A stretch of 64,000 bases of DNA, taken from Cellulomonas sp. ES6. Lineage in GTDB: Bacteria > Actinomycetota > Actinomycetes > Actinomycetales > Cellulomonadaceae. The stretch covers positions 3,038,001-3,102,000 of the forward strand of contig NZ_CP125655.1 of the NCBI RefSeq assembly GCF_030053835.1. Direction: 5' to 3'. The first letter of the stretch is position 1. Every line of letters starts with the position of its first letter. Of the stretch, positions 19,043 through 28,054 are shown one piece after another. The notes below the pieces were generated by a model. It had not been told where the DNA came from. It was given only the letters and a program-made list of their open reading frames with translations, and did not search any database. The position numbers and the translations under genes are program-made.

Positions 19043-19969
19043 TCAGGTGGCGGCGAGGACCACGACCGGTTCCGACGTCGGGGCCTGCGAACCGCCGGAC
19101 GGCTCGACCGTCAGCGCGAGGGCGTCGCCCGGTCGCCACGCGTCCGTGCTGACCTGGAACGTGCCGCCGGGTGCGGCGGACGTGGCGTCGGGCAGCGGCT
19201 CGCCGTCGCGCATCACCCACAGCTGGTAGACGCGCCCGTCGCCCGGCTGGTCGACACCCGTCGCGGTGAGCAGCGCGCCGTCCGCGGTGAGGACCGCCAC
19301 CGCCGTGCCGCCCGTGGTCAGCTCGGCGCCGGCCACCTGGGCCCCGGGGACGGCGAGGGCCGCCGCGATCCTGTCGGCGCGGGCCTGCGCCTCCGCCGCC
19401 CGCTGCGACTCGCGCCAGGCGATCGTGCTCGGGACGGCGACGAGCGCCAGGACGGCGAGCGCCGTCACGAGGGTGCGCCAGCGGCGCCGGGTGGCGGGTC
19501 GTGCCGGGGAGCCGGGGCGTCCGGTCCGGGCCGGGGGCCGGGTGGAGCCGCCGGGGTGGGCGGGCGGTGCGGCAGCGGCGTGCGGGCCGGGACCGGCCGG
19601 CGGGGTGACGCGGTGCGCGGAGCCGGGGTGCCCGCGCCCCGGGCGGTCGGCGTCCCCGGCGGCGGTCCCGTCCGCCGGCGCCCCGTCGGCCCCGTCCGCG
19701 GCGTCGTCCTGCGGGGTCGCCGCCGCGCGCGCGAGGGTCGCGGCCCGGACCGCGTCGGGCGGCGGCGTGGCGACCGCGCCGCCGAGGCGGGCCGCGGTCT
19801 CCCGGAGCGAGCGGCCCTCGCGGGCGGCGTCGGGGTCGCGGGCCATGAGGTCCTCGACGGCGGCCCGCTCCGCGTCGGTGACGGCGTCCAGCGCCCAGGC
19901 GCCGAGCAGCTCGCGGGAGGCGGCGTCGTCGGGGCGGCGGTCGCCGGGCCGCGGCGGAGGCGTGCTCAT
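19043..19969 (-). CDS. rskA: RskA-type anti-sigma-K factor
   Basis: A 308-residue membrane anti-sigma factor. The N-terminal cytoplasmic part (about 1-90; LLGAWALDAVTDAERAAVEDL) matches the RskA sigma-binding fold. A long Pro/Ala/Gly-rich linker (about 95-165) leads to one membrane helix (TLVTALAVLALVAVPSTIAW) and an extracytoplasmic RskA domain ending VYQLWVMRDGEPLPDA...VEPSGGSQAPTSEPVV. Its ATG overlaps the sigK stop (ATGA), the usual way a sigma factor and its membrane inhibitor are kept in stoichiometry. It probably responds to envelope or redox signals through regulated proteolysis. Confidence 0.9.
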   Translation of the reverse strand: MSTPPPRPGDRRPDDAASRELLGAWALDAVTDAERAAVEDLMARDPDAAREGRSLRETAARLGGAVATPPPDAVRAATLARAAATPQDDAADGADGAPADGTAAGDADRPGRGHPGSAHRVTPPAGPGPHAAAAPPAHPGGSTRPPARTGRPGSPARPATRRRWRTLVTALAVLALVAVPSTIAWRESQRAAEAQARADRIAAALAVPGAQVAGAELTTGGTAVAVLTADGALLTATGVDQPGDGRVYQLWVMRDGEPLPDATSAAPGGTFQVSTDAWRPGDALALTVEPSGGSQAPTSEPVVVLAAT

Positions 19970-20541
19970 GCGGCCACCCCCAGGCAGTCGCGCAGCCGCA
20001 CGAGTCCGTCGCGGATCCGGGACTTCACCGTGGGCAGCGGGGCGTCCAGGTGCTCGGCGACCTCGCGGTACGTGCGGCCGTCGTAGTACGCCAGGACGAC
20101 GGCCTCGCGCTGCGTGTCGGTCAGGCCGCCGAGGCAGTGCCGGACGCGCTGCGCCTCGAGGCGCTCCTCGGCCTGCTCGGCGACGACGTCGAACGCGGTG
20201 GGCCGGTCGGCGTCGAGGGCGGCCTGGTCGCGGTCGCGCTGCGCCTGGACGGACCGCACGCGGTCCACCGACCGTCGGTGCGCCATCGTGGTCGCCCAGG
20301 CGCGCGCCGACCCTCGGCGGGCGTCCCACCGGGCGGCGGTGCGCCAGATCTCCACCATGACCTCCTGGGTGACCTCGGCCGCGTGGTCCGGGTCCCGGAG
20401 CACGGCGAGCGCCGTGCCGTGCACGGCGGGGGACAGCATGTCGTAGAGCGACGCGAACGCGTCGAGGTCGCCCTCGGCCACGCGCGCGAGCGCCTGGTCG
20501 GCGGCTGCGCGCGCGGTGGCGCGGGAGTCGGGGCTGGGCAC
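19966..20541 (-). CDS. sigK: ECF sigma factor SigK
   Basis: A 191-residue ECF sigma factor. Region 2 (FASLYDMLSPAVHGTALAVL, EVTQEVMVEIWRTAARWD) binds the -10 element, and region 4 (LTDTQREAVVLAYYDGRTYR then EVAEHLDAPLPTVKSRIRDG) the -35 element. GTG 20541 is preferred because it lies 7 nt after a CACACT hexamer and starts the family similarity. An ATG 81 nt upstream in frame would add a Pro/Gly-rich tail. It is coupled to rskA. A lipoprotein gene ends 104 nt upstream on the same strand and may belong to its regulon. Confidence 0.88.
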   Translation of the reverse strand: MPSPDSRATARAAADQALARVAEGDLDAFASLYDMLSPAVHGTALAVLRDPDHAAEVTQEVMVEIWRTAARWDARRGSARAWATTMAHRRSVDRVRSVQAQRDRDQAALDADRPTAFDVVAEQAEERLEAQRVRHCLGGLTDTQREAVVLAYYDGRTYREVAEHLDAPLPTVKSRIRDGLVRLRDCLGVAA

Positions 20542-20645
20542 GCGCGCCAGTGTGCCGTACGCGCGTGGGTGCGGCCCGGTGGGCGTGCCGCCGGCCCCGG
20601 CGGGGATCGGGACCGGCGGCACGGTTCTCGGGACGCCCGGGCGCG

Positions 20646-21956
20646 TCAGGCGACGAGGGCCGCGGCGAGGGAGTCGATCGCCCCGGCGAGCGTCGACACG
20701 TGCATGCCGAGACCGGCCGCCACGTCGTCGGCGGGCAGCTCGCCGCCGCTGACCTCCTCGAAGAACGCCCCGGCCTGCGGGCGGTAGCCGTCGAGGTCGG
20801 CGAGGGCCTGCTGGCGGCCGTCCTCGTCACCGGTCGCGTCGGCGACCGCGTAGTCGACGAAGAACCCGATGTGCTCGCGCCACAGGTCCAGGAACTCCGC
20901 GCCCTTCTCGTCGCCCGCGAGGGACGCGACGGCGTCCGACAGCGCGACCGAGTTGGCGTCGAGGGTCGCCGCCGCGCTGGTGAACGCGTCGGACTCCACG
21001 CCGCCCTCGGCGGTGTACGCGGTGAAGACCGCGAACGACGCGAGGTAGACGTGCTCCTGCAGCAGCGCCGTCAGGGTCGAGCGCAGCGTCGAGGCGTCGT
21101 CCATGGCGTCCCCGGGCAGGCCGGCGCCGGCGGCGAGGCCGGTCGCGATGGTCGCGGCACCCTCGCCGACGTGCTGGGCGGCCGCGCGCAGCGCGTCGGA
21201 CGCGCCCGGGTCACCGGCGGCCATCGCGTCGATCGCGGCGGTCAGCGTCGTGACGTGCATCGCGAGCGACTCCGCGACCGCGTCGGCCGGCAGGTTGCCG
21301 GCGCTGATCTGCTCGAAGAACGCGCCGGCCTCGGTGGTGTACCCGTCGAGCTCCGCGCGCGCGGCGTCGGCAGCGGCCTGGTCGCCGCCCTGCACGGCCA
21401 CCGCGTAGTCGACGAAGTACCCGATGTGGGTCTCCCAGAGCTGCTGGAACGCGTCGCCCTGCTCCTCGCCGGCGAGCGAGCCGATCGCGTCCGCCAGGTC
21501 CTGGGTGTTGCCGTCGAGCGCGGTCTTCGCGGCGGCGAACTCGTCGGAGTCGGCGCCGGCGGTGTAGGCGGTCGCGACGCCGATGCCGGTCAGGTAGACG
21601 TGCTCCTGGAGCATCGCCGTGAGGCCCGCGCGCAGGGCGGCGGCCTCGGAGTCGACCTCGCCGGCGGTGCCGGTCGCGGCGGCGAGGCCGGTCGCGAGGG
21701 TGAGGCCCGTCTCGGGCATGTGCGCCGCGGCGGTGCGGGCGTCGGCGAACGGGTCACCCGTGCTGACGGGCATCACCTCGTCCATGCCGTCCGTCCCGGA
21801 CATGCCGTCGTGGTCCATCCCGTCGGTGCTGGACGAGGCGGCGGGCATCGACCCGGTGTCGCTCTCGCCCCCGTCGCTGCACGCGGCGAGCGTGAGGCTC
21901 AGCGCGAGTCCGGCGGACAGGACGGAGACGGCGTAGGTGCTGCGGGTGCGTCGCAT
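20646..21956 (-). CDS. Duplicated-domain lipoprotein of unknown function
   Basis: A 436-residue lipoprotein with lipobox LTLAAC (Cys26) and a Met/His/Asp-rich linker (MDHDGMSGTDGMDEVMP). Two tandem copies of a roughly 145-residue helical module follow. Each copy has LQEHVYL, a L-W-x-x-H-I-G-x-F-V-D-Y-A-V motif, a D-G-Y-x-x-x-A-G-A-F-F-E segment and M-H-V-x-T-L. The three repeated His per module and the Met/His linker suggest metal binding at the cell surface, but that is inference. Similar single or double modules occur in Gram-positive secreted proteins, some loosely annotated as copper-related. The gene sits upstream of sigK and downstream of a small Cys protein, all on the same strand. Confidence 0.75.
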   Translation of the reverse strand: MRRTRSTYAVSVLSAGLALSLTLAACSDGGESDTGSMPAASSSTDGMDHDGMSGTDGMDEVMPVSTGDPFADARTAAAHMPETGLTLATGLAAATGTAGEVDSEAAALRAGLTAMLQEHVYLTGIGVATAYTAGADSDEFAAAKTALDGNTQDLADAIGSLAGEEQGDAFQQLWETHIGYFVDYAVAVQGGDQAAADAARAELDGYTTEAGAFFEQISAGNLPADAVAESLAMHVTTLTAAIDAMAAGDPGASDALRAAAQHVGEGAATIATGLAAGAGLPGDAMDDASTLRSTLTALLQEHVYLASFAVFTAYTAEGGVESDAFTSAAATLDANSVALSDAVASLAGDEKGAEFLDLWREHIGFFVDYAVADATGDEDGRQQALADLDGYRPQAGAFFEEVSGGELPADDVAAGLGMHVSTLAGAIDSLAAALVA

Positions 21957-22046
21957 GGTGACTCCTCGGTCGCGGGTGCTGTCGAGGAGGGTTCGGAGCC
22001 GAGCGGCCCGCGGATGGGTCGCCCGCTCGCCGGGCCGCGCGGCGGG

Positions 22047-22238
22047 TCAGGCGGCGCCGTGGTGCGCGAGGGCCAGCAGGGCGTCCTCGGGGCGGGTGGC
22101 GTGCTCGGGGGCGGGGCCGCCGGTGAAGCAGCGGCAGGCGCCGTCGCGGTGCACGAGGTTGGCGTGCGGGCGCGCGACGCAGGGCGCGGGCCGGCCGGCG
22201 GGGTCGAGCGCCCCGGGGTTCTCGAGGACGAGGGTCAT
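22047..22238 (-). CDS. Small Cys/His-containing protein, unknown
   Basis: A 63-residue protein starting at ATG 22238, with GGAGGT nine nucleotides upstream. Cys and His are concentrated in the middle (CVARPHANLVHRDGACRCF), giving a C-x-C and neighbouring His that could hold a metal. There is no signal peptide and no recognised domain. It ends 90 nt before the Met/His lipoprotein gene, so the two may be cotranscribed. The strong ribosome binding site and codon use like its neighbours support a real gene. Confidence 0.6.
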   Translation of the reverse strand: MTLVLENPGALDPAGRPAPCVARPHANLVHRDGACRCFTGGPAPEHATRPEDALLALAHHGAA

Positions 22239-22494
22239 GCGGGTACTACCTCCGTGCGGTGGACCGCGGGCGGTCCGTGACGGCGCGGGGGAGATCCGCG
22301 CCGTGGTCGCCGGGCCGCCTGGGGCGTCCCGGTGGTGATGTGTCCATCGGACAGTCGCACAGGTTCCTGCGAAGTCAGGCACCCCGGTGCGCCCACGGAC
22401 GGGTGAAACCGTTCCCAGGTGGTCGGGATCACGTCGCCCGGGCGCGGACGCGGGCCCTCGGTCCCGGGAGCGGGGCCCGGGCGGCCCGCGCGCG
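22239..22494. other. Intergenic region, 256 bp
   Basis: It separates the small Cys gene (start at 22238) from the end of the peptide-transporter operon (22495). I see a short inverted repeat TGTCC-ATC-GGACA near 22342 that may be an operator for the Cys gene, and GC-rich self-complementary stretches next to 22440-22490 that could end the ABC transcript. No ORF is convincing. Confidence 0.4.
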
Positions 22495-24147
22495 TCAGCC
22501 CGCGAGCCGTGCCGCCCGCCGCTCCGCCTGCGCGGCCGGGTCGGGCACCGGGGCCGCCGCGAGCAGCCGGCGCGTGTAGTCGTCCTGCGGCGCGCCGAGC
22601 ACCGTGCTGCGCTCGCCGACCTCCACGAGCCGGCCGCGGTGCATGACGGCGACGCGGTCGGCGAGCTCGTCCACGACGGCCAGGTCGTGGCTGATGAACA
22701 GGCACGCGAACCGCAGCCGCTGCTGGATCGACCGGAACAGCTCCAGCACCGTGGCCTGCACGGAGACGTCCAGGGCCGAGGTCGGCTCGTCGGCGATGAG
22801 CAGCTCCGGGTCGAGCGAGACGGCGCGCGCGATGGACACCCGCTGCCGCTGGCCGCCGGACAGCTCGTGCGGGTACCGGGACGCCCAGGCGGCGGGCAGC
22901 TCGACGCTCTCGAGCAGCTCGGCGACGCGTGCGTCGAGGGCCGGCCCCCGCAGCCCCGCGTGCACGCGCAGCGGCTCCGCGACGGACTCCCCGACGGTGT
23001 ACCGGGGGTTGAGCGACGCGGCCGGGTTCTGGAACACGACGCCGATGCGGGTGCGCGCGGCCCGCACGGCGCGCGGGGTGTCCGTCCCGAGGCGGGTGCC
23101 GACCACCTCGACCGTCCCGGAGGTGAGCGGCGCCAGGCCGAGCGCGCACCGGCCGAGCGTGGACTTGCCGGAGCCGGACTCCCCGACCAGCGCCACCATC
23201 TCCCCGGGCTGCACCCGCAGCGTCACGTCGTCGACGGCCCGCACGACGCGCCCGCGGCGGTTGCGGTACTCCACGACGAGCCGCTCGACGTTGAGGGCCG
23301 GGCGCTCGCGGTCGTCGGCGGCGCTGTCCCGGGCGGGCGCGCCGATGCGCGGCACCGCGGCCAGCAGCGTGCGGGTGTACGCGGCGGCGGGCGCGGCGAA
23401 CAGCGCGGCGACCTCGGCCGTCTCGACCACCTCGCCGTCGCGCATGACGACGACCCGGTCGGCCAGGTCGGCCACCACGCCCATGTCGTGCGTGATGAGG
23501 ACGATCGCGGCGGACGTGCGCTCCCGCAGCCGGCGCAGCACGTCCAGCACCTCCTGCTGCACGGTGACGTCCAGCGCGGTGGTCGGCTCGTCGGCGACGA
23601 GGATCTCCGGGTCGCAGGCCAGGGCCATCGCGATCATCACGCGCTGCGCCTGCCCGCCCGAGAGCTGGTGCGGGTAGAACCGCAGCCGCTCCTCGGGGTC
23701 GGGCAGCTCGACCATGCGCAGCAGCTCGACCGCGCGGGCGGTGCGCTGCGCGCGCGTCAGGCCGGGGACGTGCCGGCGCAGCATCTCGCGGAGCTGGTAG
23801 CCGACCGTGAACACCGGGTCCAGCGCGTTGCCCGGGTCCTGGAAGATCATCGCGATCCGCCGGCCACGCACCTCGGACAGCGCGCGGCGGTCGAGGCCCA
23901 CGAGCTCCTGGTCGCCCAGGCGGGCGCTGCCGCTGACGCGGGCGGTGCCGGGCAGCAGGCCGAGCAGCGCGAGGGACGACACGGACTTGCCGGAGCCGGA
24001 CTCGCCGACCACCGCGAGGACCTCGCCCGGCAGCAGGTCGTACGACACGCCGCGCACCGCGTGGACGTCCGGGGAGCGCCCGCCGTCGACGCGGAACGTC
24101 ACGGTCAGGTCGCGCACCCGCAGCACGGGCTCGGTGGTGGCGCTCAC
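22495..24147 (-). CDS. Peptide ABC transporter ATPase, OppD-OppF fusion
   Basis: A 550-residue protein with two complete nucleotide-binding domains. The first (about 1-265) has VVGESGSGKS, QLSGGQAQRVMIAMAL and ILVADEPTTALDVT. The second (about 285-550) has LVGESGSGKST, ELSGGQRQRVSIA and LLIADEPTSALDVS. Each ends with the oligopeptide-family tail (AAYTRTLLAAVP and DDYTRRLLAAAP). It powers the DppB/DppC permeases encoded upstream in the same operon. GTG 24147 overlaps the regulator stop (GTGA). It is the last gene of the operon. Confidence 0.92.
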   Translation of the reverse strand: MSATTEPVLRVRDLTVTFRVDGGRSPDVHAVRGVSYDLLPGEVLAVVGESGSGKSVSSLALLGLLPGTARVSGSARLGDQELVGLDRRALSEVRGRRIAMIFQDPGNALDPVFTVGYQLREMLRRHVPGLTRAQRTARAVELLRMVELPDPEERLRFYPHQLSGGQAQRVMIAMALACDPEILVADEPTTALDVTVQQEVLDVLRRLRERTSAAIVLITHDMGVVADLADRVVVMRDGEVVETAEVAALFAAPAAAYTRTLLAAVPRIGAPARDSAADDRERPALNVERLVVEYRNRRGRVVRAVDDVTLRVQPGEMVALVGESGSGKSTLGRCALGLAPLTSGTVEVVGTRLGTDTPRAVRAARTRIGVVFQNPAASLNPRYTVGESVAEPLRVHAGLRGPALDARVAELLESVELPAAWASRYPHELSGGQRQRVSIARAVSLDPELLIADEPTSALDVSVQATVLELFRSIQQRLRFACLFISHDLAVVDELADRVAVMHRGRLVEVGERSTVLGAPQDDYTRRLLAAAPVPDPAAQAERRAARLAG

Positions 24148-24701
24148 GGTGCTCCTGGGGTCTCGGGAGGGGTGGGGGCGGGAGGGGCGGCGGCGGTGTC
24201 GGCGGCGGCCAGGGCGTCGCGGTGGGCCTCCCAGTCCGCGAGCATCTGGCGGTGGTAGCCGGCGAGCCACTCGAAGTAGTTGCGGGCGTTGAGCAGGCGC
24301 CGTCGCGGGCCGGGGTCGGTCTCCGAGACGGCCATCAGCCCGGAGTCGATGACCCGCTGGAGCCGCGGCAGGTACGTGCGCTCGCTCGCGAGCCACGAGC
24401 CCCAGATGTCGTCCTCGGCGCGGAAGTAGTGGTTCCGGTCGCCGGGGATGGAGTGCCGCAGGATGAAGCCGATCTCGACGAGGTGCCGCGTGGCGGTCGA
24501 CACGGCGCCGGCCGACGCCTGCAGCAGCGTGGCGATCTGCTGGGACGACAGGTAGGGCCGGTCGATGATCATGAGCAGGCCGACGACGCGGCCCTCCATG
24601 CGCGAGCTGTTCGCGTTGTCCCACGTGGAGGCGAACTGCTCGATCCACTCGAGGGCGTCGTCGTCGAGGGTGGGCTCGGCGGGGTCCGGGGCGGTCGTCA
24701 T
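24144..24701 (-). CDS. GbsR/MarR-like transcriptional regulator
   Basis: A 185-residue protein with a winged helix-turn-helix around residues 45-105 (RVVGLLMIIDRPYLSSQQIA, LLQASAGAVSTATRHLVEIG). A wing with charged tip residues (HSIPGDRNHYFRAEDD) and a C-terminal helical region rich in Arg, Trp and Ala follow. The layout matches the GbsR subfamily of MarR-like regulators. ATG 24701 overlaps the serine-hydrolase stop (ATGA). Its place inside the peptide-uptake operon suggests that it controls that operon, perhaps through the inverted repeat at 31154-31181. Confidence 0.8.
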   Translation of the reverse strand: MTTAPDPAEPTLDDDALEWIEQFASTWDNANSSRMEGRVVGLLMIIDRPYLSSQQIATLLQASAGAVSTATRHLVEIGFILRHSIPGDRNHYFRAEDDIWGSWLASERTYLPRLQRVIDSGLMAVSETDPGPRRRLLNARNYFEWLAGYHRQMLADWEAHRDALAAADTAAAPPAPTPPETPGAP

Positions 24702-26146
24702 GCGCTCACCGTAGGGGCGGGCAGGGCGCCGGCACGCCGGACCGTCATCGCGGTCCGGCGTGCCCGGAACTCGGCCAGCGGCCACGAGGTCATCGCCGCG
24801 CGGACGCTGGTCACGGTGCCGTCGGCGTCGCGCTCGTAGGTGAGCCGCTCGCCGACGGTGCCGAACCCGGGGCCGCGGTGGATCTGCAGCGCGTCCGGCC
24901 CGGCGACGGTGAGCTCCTCGTAGGCGGCGACCGGGTCCGGGGCGGAGGGCCGCAGCAGCACCAGCCGGTCCCCGAGCTCGGCGACGTCCATGACGCCCCA
25001 CAGGTTCGCGAACCGGCCGGTGTAGTCGGCGAGCGGGCGTGCGCCCGCCGCGGCCTCCACGCCCGGCCCGGGCGCCTCGGGCGCCTTCAGGGCCAGGTCG
25101 ACCAGCTTGATCAGCCCGACGGCGATCGGGTCGGCGGGGCCGTCCACCGCGTTGGTGAGCACGCTGACGACGAGGCCGTCCTCCGGGTCGACGTAGGTGC
25201 GCGTGATGTGCCCGGGGTAGCCGCCGGAGTGCCCGACCACCTCCCGGTCGCCGATGGTGTGCCGGTCCATGCCGACGCCGTACCGGCCGACCTCGGTGCC
25301 GTAGGCGGTGACGACCGACTCGAGCCGCTGCATGAGGCGCTTGGACGCGTCGGTGAGCAGCCGCTCGTCGCCGAGCACGTGCGCGGAGCCGTAGGCGGAC
25401 AGCTCGGCCGCGGTCGAGTAGAAGCCGGTCGCCGCCGCCATCGCGCGGGTGTCGACGTGCTCGATGCGCTCGCGGCGGTCGTCGGCGTCCAGCAGCCCGG
25501 TGTGCCCGGCGGCGTACTCGGACGCGCGCGCGGGGTCGTACTCGGCGCCGGTGCGCGTGAGCCCGAGCGGCTCGACGACGGCGCGGTGCAGGTGCTGCGC
25601 GTAGGGCAGCCCCGTGACCTCCTCGATGACGAGGCCGAGCAGCGAGTAGCCGACGTTCGAGTACTTGAAGTGCTCGTTCGGGCCGTACACCTCGCCGTGC
25701 GCGAGGACGTCGGCCAGCAGCGCCTCCCGGTCGGGGAACGGCCCGTCGAGCTGCCAGAAGTCCGCGCGGTCGCCGTCGCGGACCACCCCCGCCTGGTGCC
25801 CGAGCACCTCGCGGAGCGTCCGCGACGCCAGCGGCGAGGTGGCGAGCTCCGGGACGTACGTGCCGAGCGTGTCGTCCAGCCGCAGCCGGCCCTGCTCCAC
25901 GAGCTGCAGCACGGCCGTCGCGGTGAACGTCTTGGAGTGCGACGCGATCCGGAACAGGTGCCCGGTGGTGAGCGGCTCCCCGGTCGTCACGTCGGCCACG
26001 CCCCACGCCGCGTCCAGCAGCAGCTCGCCGTCCACCCGCACGGCCACCTGGACGCCGGTCGCGCGGCGGTACGCGGCCTGCTGCTCCACCCACGACCACA
26101 GGTAGGGGGCGGCGGATCGGACGGTCTGGGCGGTGCGGTCGGACAT
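24698..26146 (-). CDS. Serine hydrolase, class C beta-lactamase/D-aminopeptidase family
   Basis: A 482-residue enzyme without a clear signal peptide, so probably cytoplasmic. The SxxK motif is SHSK (residues 69-72), the Tyr motif is YSN (about 160), and the third box is HSGG (about 285). A C-terminal beta domain of about 110 residues follows, as in D-aminopeptidases and related esterases. Members hydrolyse D-amino-acid peptides, amides or esters. Its place beside a peptide importer and an M14 carboxypeptidase favours peptide processing, possibly of cell-wall D-peptides. The substrate is not shown by sequence. It starts 77 nt after the DppC gene. Confidence 0.85.
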   Translation of the reverse strand: MSDRTAQTVRSAAPYLWSWVEQQAAYRRATGVQVAVRVDGELLLDAAWGVADVTTGEPLTTGHLFRIASHSKTFTATAVLQLVEQGRLRLDDTLGTYVPELATSPLASRTLREVLGHQAGVVRDGDRADFWQLDGPFPDREALLADVLAHGEVYGPNEHFKYSNVGYSLLGLVIEEVTGLPYAQHLHRAVVEPLGLTRTGAEYDPARASEYAAGHTGLLDADDRRERIEHVDTRAMAAATGFYSTAAELSAYGSAHVLGDERLLTDASKRLMQRLESVVTAYGTEVGRYGVGMDRHTIGDREVVGHSGGYPGHITRTYVDPEDGLVVSVLTNAVDGPADPIAVGLIKLVDLALKAPEAPGPGVEAAAGARPLADYTGRFANLWGVMDVAELGDRLVLLRPSAPDPVAAYEELTVAGPDALQIHRGPGFGTVGERLTYERDADGTVTSVRAAMTSWPLAEFRARRTAMTVRRAGALPAPTVSA

Positions 26147-26223
26147 CGGGTGGTGCCTCTCGGTCGGCGGGCCCGCGGTCGGCGGGCCGGGTCGGTCGGG
26201 TCGGGTGGGCCCCGGTCGCGCGG

Positions 26224-27135
26224 TCAGCGCGACCTCGGGTCCAGGGTGTCGCGCAGCACGTCACCCAGGGTGATCATCGCGAGGACGGTCACGGTCAGGA
26301 ACAGGCTCGGGAACACGAGCATGTGCGGGGAGGTCTGGAAGTACGCCTGCGCGCTGGAGAGCTGCAGGCCCCAGGAGATCGACGGCGCGCGCAGCCCGAG
26401 CCCGAGGAACGTCAGCGTGGACTCCGAGACGATGACGCCGCCGACCATCGTGGTCGCGACGGCCAGCACCGGCCCGATGGAGTTCGGCAGCACGTACCGC
26501 GCGATGATCCGCCGGTCCCGCAGGCCCATCGCCCGTGCCGCCTCCACGTAGGGGGCGTCCCGCACCGCGCGCACGGACGACCGCACGAGGCGCGCCATCG
26601 TCGGCCAGGAGAACAGCGCGAGCACCAGGGCGACCGTGACGGCGGAGCGGGTGCCGATGGACGTCAGCACCACGACGGCCCCGAGCAGGAACGGGAACCC
26701 GAGGAACACGTCGGTGAGCCGGGCGATCAGCCGGTCCGCGAACCCGCCGTAGAACCCGGCGGCCGTCCCCAGGACGAGCGCGACGAGCAGCGCGATGACG
26801 GTGCACAGCACCCCGACCGTGAGGGAGGCGCGGGTGCCGTACACGACGTTCGCGAACACGTCGCAGCCCTGCACGTCCGTGCCGAACACGTGGTCGCCGC
26901 CGGGCGGGCGGGCGCTCGCGGACAGGTCGCACACGCGCGGGTCCGGCTGGCCGAACAGCCCGGCGAACGCCTGCGGGACGACGGCGACGAGGGCGAGCAG
27001 CGCGAGGACGACGGCGCAGACCCAGAACAGGGGCCGGCGCCGCAGCGTGCGCCACACCCCGCGGGGCGTGGCCGGACCGGCGGCGGGGGCGCCCTGCGCC
27101 GGGTCGAGCGCGGTCGCGGCGATCGTCTCACTCAT
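26224..27135 (-). CDS. Peptide ABC transporter permease (DppC type)
   Basis: A 303-residue inner-membrane permease with an N-terminal cytoplasmic arm, a first helix (FWVCAVVLALLALVAVVP) and the DppC-type HVFGTDVQGCDVF segment. The EAA loop reads YVEAARAMGLRDRRIIARYV, followed by LTFLGLGLRAPSISWG. ATG 27135 overlaps the end of the DppB gene by 8 nt (ATGAGTGA). The two permeases form the channel of the peptide importer with the fused ATPase. Confidence 0.93.
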   Translation of the reverse strand: MSETIAATALDPAQGAPAAGPATPRGVWRTLRRRPLFWVCAVVLALLALVAVVPQAFAGLFGQPDPRVCDLSASARPPGGDHVFGTDVQGCDVFANVVYGTRASLTVGVLCTVIALLVALVLGTAAGFYGGFADRLIARLTDVFLGFPFLLGAVVVLTSIGTRSAVTVALVLALFSWPTMARLVRSSVRAVRDAPYVEAARAMGLRDRRIIARYVLPNSIGPVLAVATTMVGGVIVSESTLTFLGLGLRAPSISWGLQLSSAQAYFQTSPHMLVFPSLFLTVTVLAMITLGDVLRDTLDPRSR

Positions 27136-28054
27136 GGCGGATCCTCGGGTCGAGCACGGACGACAGCAGGTCCACGACGAGGTTGGTCAGCAGGAACACG
27201 ATGATCAGCGCCGTGGAGACGCCCACCACCGTCGGGCCCTCGTGGGTGCGGATCGCCTGGAACAGCAGGTTCCCGACGCCCGGCAGGTTGAACACGCCCT
27301 CGACGACGACGGTGCCGCCGAGCAGGTAGCCGAGGTCGATGGCCAGGAACGTCAGCACCGGGATGGCGGAGTTGCGCATCACGTGGACGCCGACGACCTC
27401 GCGGCGCCGCAGGCCCTTGGCCCACAGCGTCCGCACGAAGTCGGACTGCAGGGTGTCGACCACGCTGCCGCGCATGAGGCGCGTGACGGACGCGAGCCCG
27501 AACACCGCGATGACGAGGGCGGGCAGCAGGTACGAGGTCGGCCAGCCCGCCGTGGTGCCGGCGACCGGGAACCAGCCGAGCCGCACGCCGAACAGCAGCT
27601 GGGCGGACACCGCGACCACGAACACCGGGATGCTGGTCGCGAGGATCGTCCCGGCCAGCACCAGCCGGTCCGCGGTGCGCCCGCGCCGCAGGCCCGCGAA
27701 CAGGCCGAGGAGCACGCCGAGCACCACCTCGATGCCCCACGCCGTGAGCGCGAGCGTGATGGTGACCGGCCAGCGCAGCGACATGCGCTCGCCGACCGAC
27801 TGGCCCGTGAAGTTGGTCCCCAGGTCGCCCTGCACCAGGCCGCCGAGGTAGCGGGCGTACTGCTGCAGCACGGGCTCGTCCAGGTGGTAGCGCTCGCGCA
27901 GCTCCGCCACGACGTTCGGGGGCAGCGGCCGGTCGCCGCCGAGCGCCTGGATCGGGTCGCCCGGCAGGGCGAAGACCATGAGGTAGATGATGAGCGTGAC
28001 GCCGAGGAACACCAGGACGAGCTCGGCGACGCGGCGGACGAGGTAGCGGCTCAC
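27128..28054 (-). CDS. Peptide ABC transporter permease (DppB type)
   Basis: A 308-residue permease beginning YLVRRVAELVLVFLGVTLII, with the family LPGDP motif at the end of the first helix and the extracytoplasmic RYHLDEPVLQQYARYLGGLV loop. The EAA-type loop is FVRTLWAKGLRRREVVGVHV, and the C-terminal PGVGNLLFQAI is typical. GTG 28054 overlaps the carboxypeptidase stop (GTGA). It pairs with the DppC permease. Confidence 0.93.
   Translation of the reverse strand: MSRYLVRRVAELVLVFLGVTLIIYLMVFALPGDPIQALGGDRPLPPNVVAELRERYHLDEPVLQQYARYLGGLVQGDLGTNFTGQSVGERMSLRWPVTITLALTAWGIEVVLGVLLGLFAGLRRGRTADRLVLAGTILATSIPVFVVAVSAQLLFGVRLGWFPVAGTTAGWPTSYLLPALVIAVFGLASVTRLMRGSVVDTLQSDFVRTLWAKGLRRREVVGVHVMRNSAIPVLTFLAIDLGYLLGGTVVVEGVFNLPGVGNLLFQAIRTHEGPTVVGVSTALIIVFLLTNLVVDLLSSVLDPRIRHE

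Noticed and set aside
20550..22280. A 576-codon plus-strand frame opposite sigK and the lipoprotein gene
   Set aside because: Composition is that of reverse-complemented coding DNA. The minus strand has clear sigma-factor and lipoprotein features.
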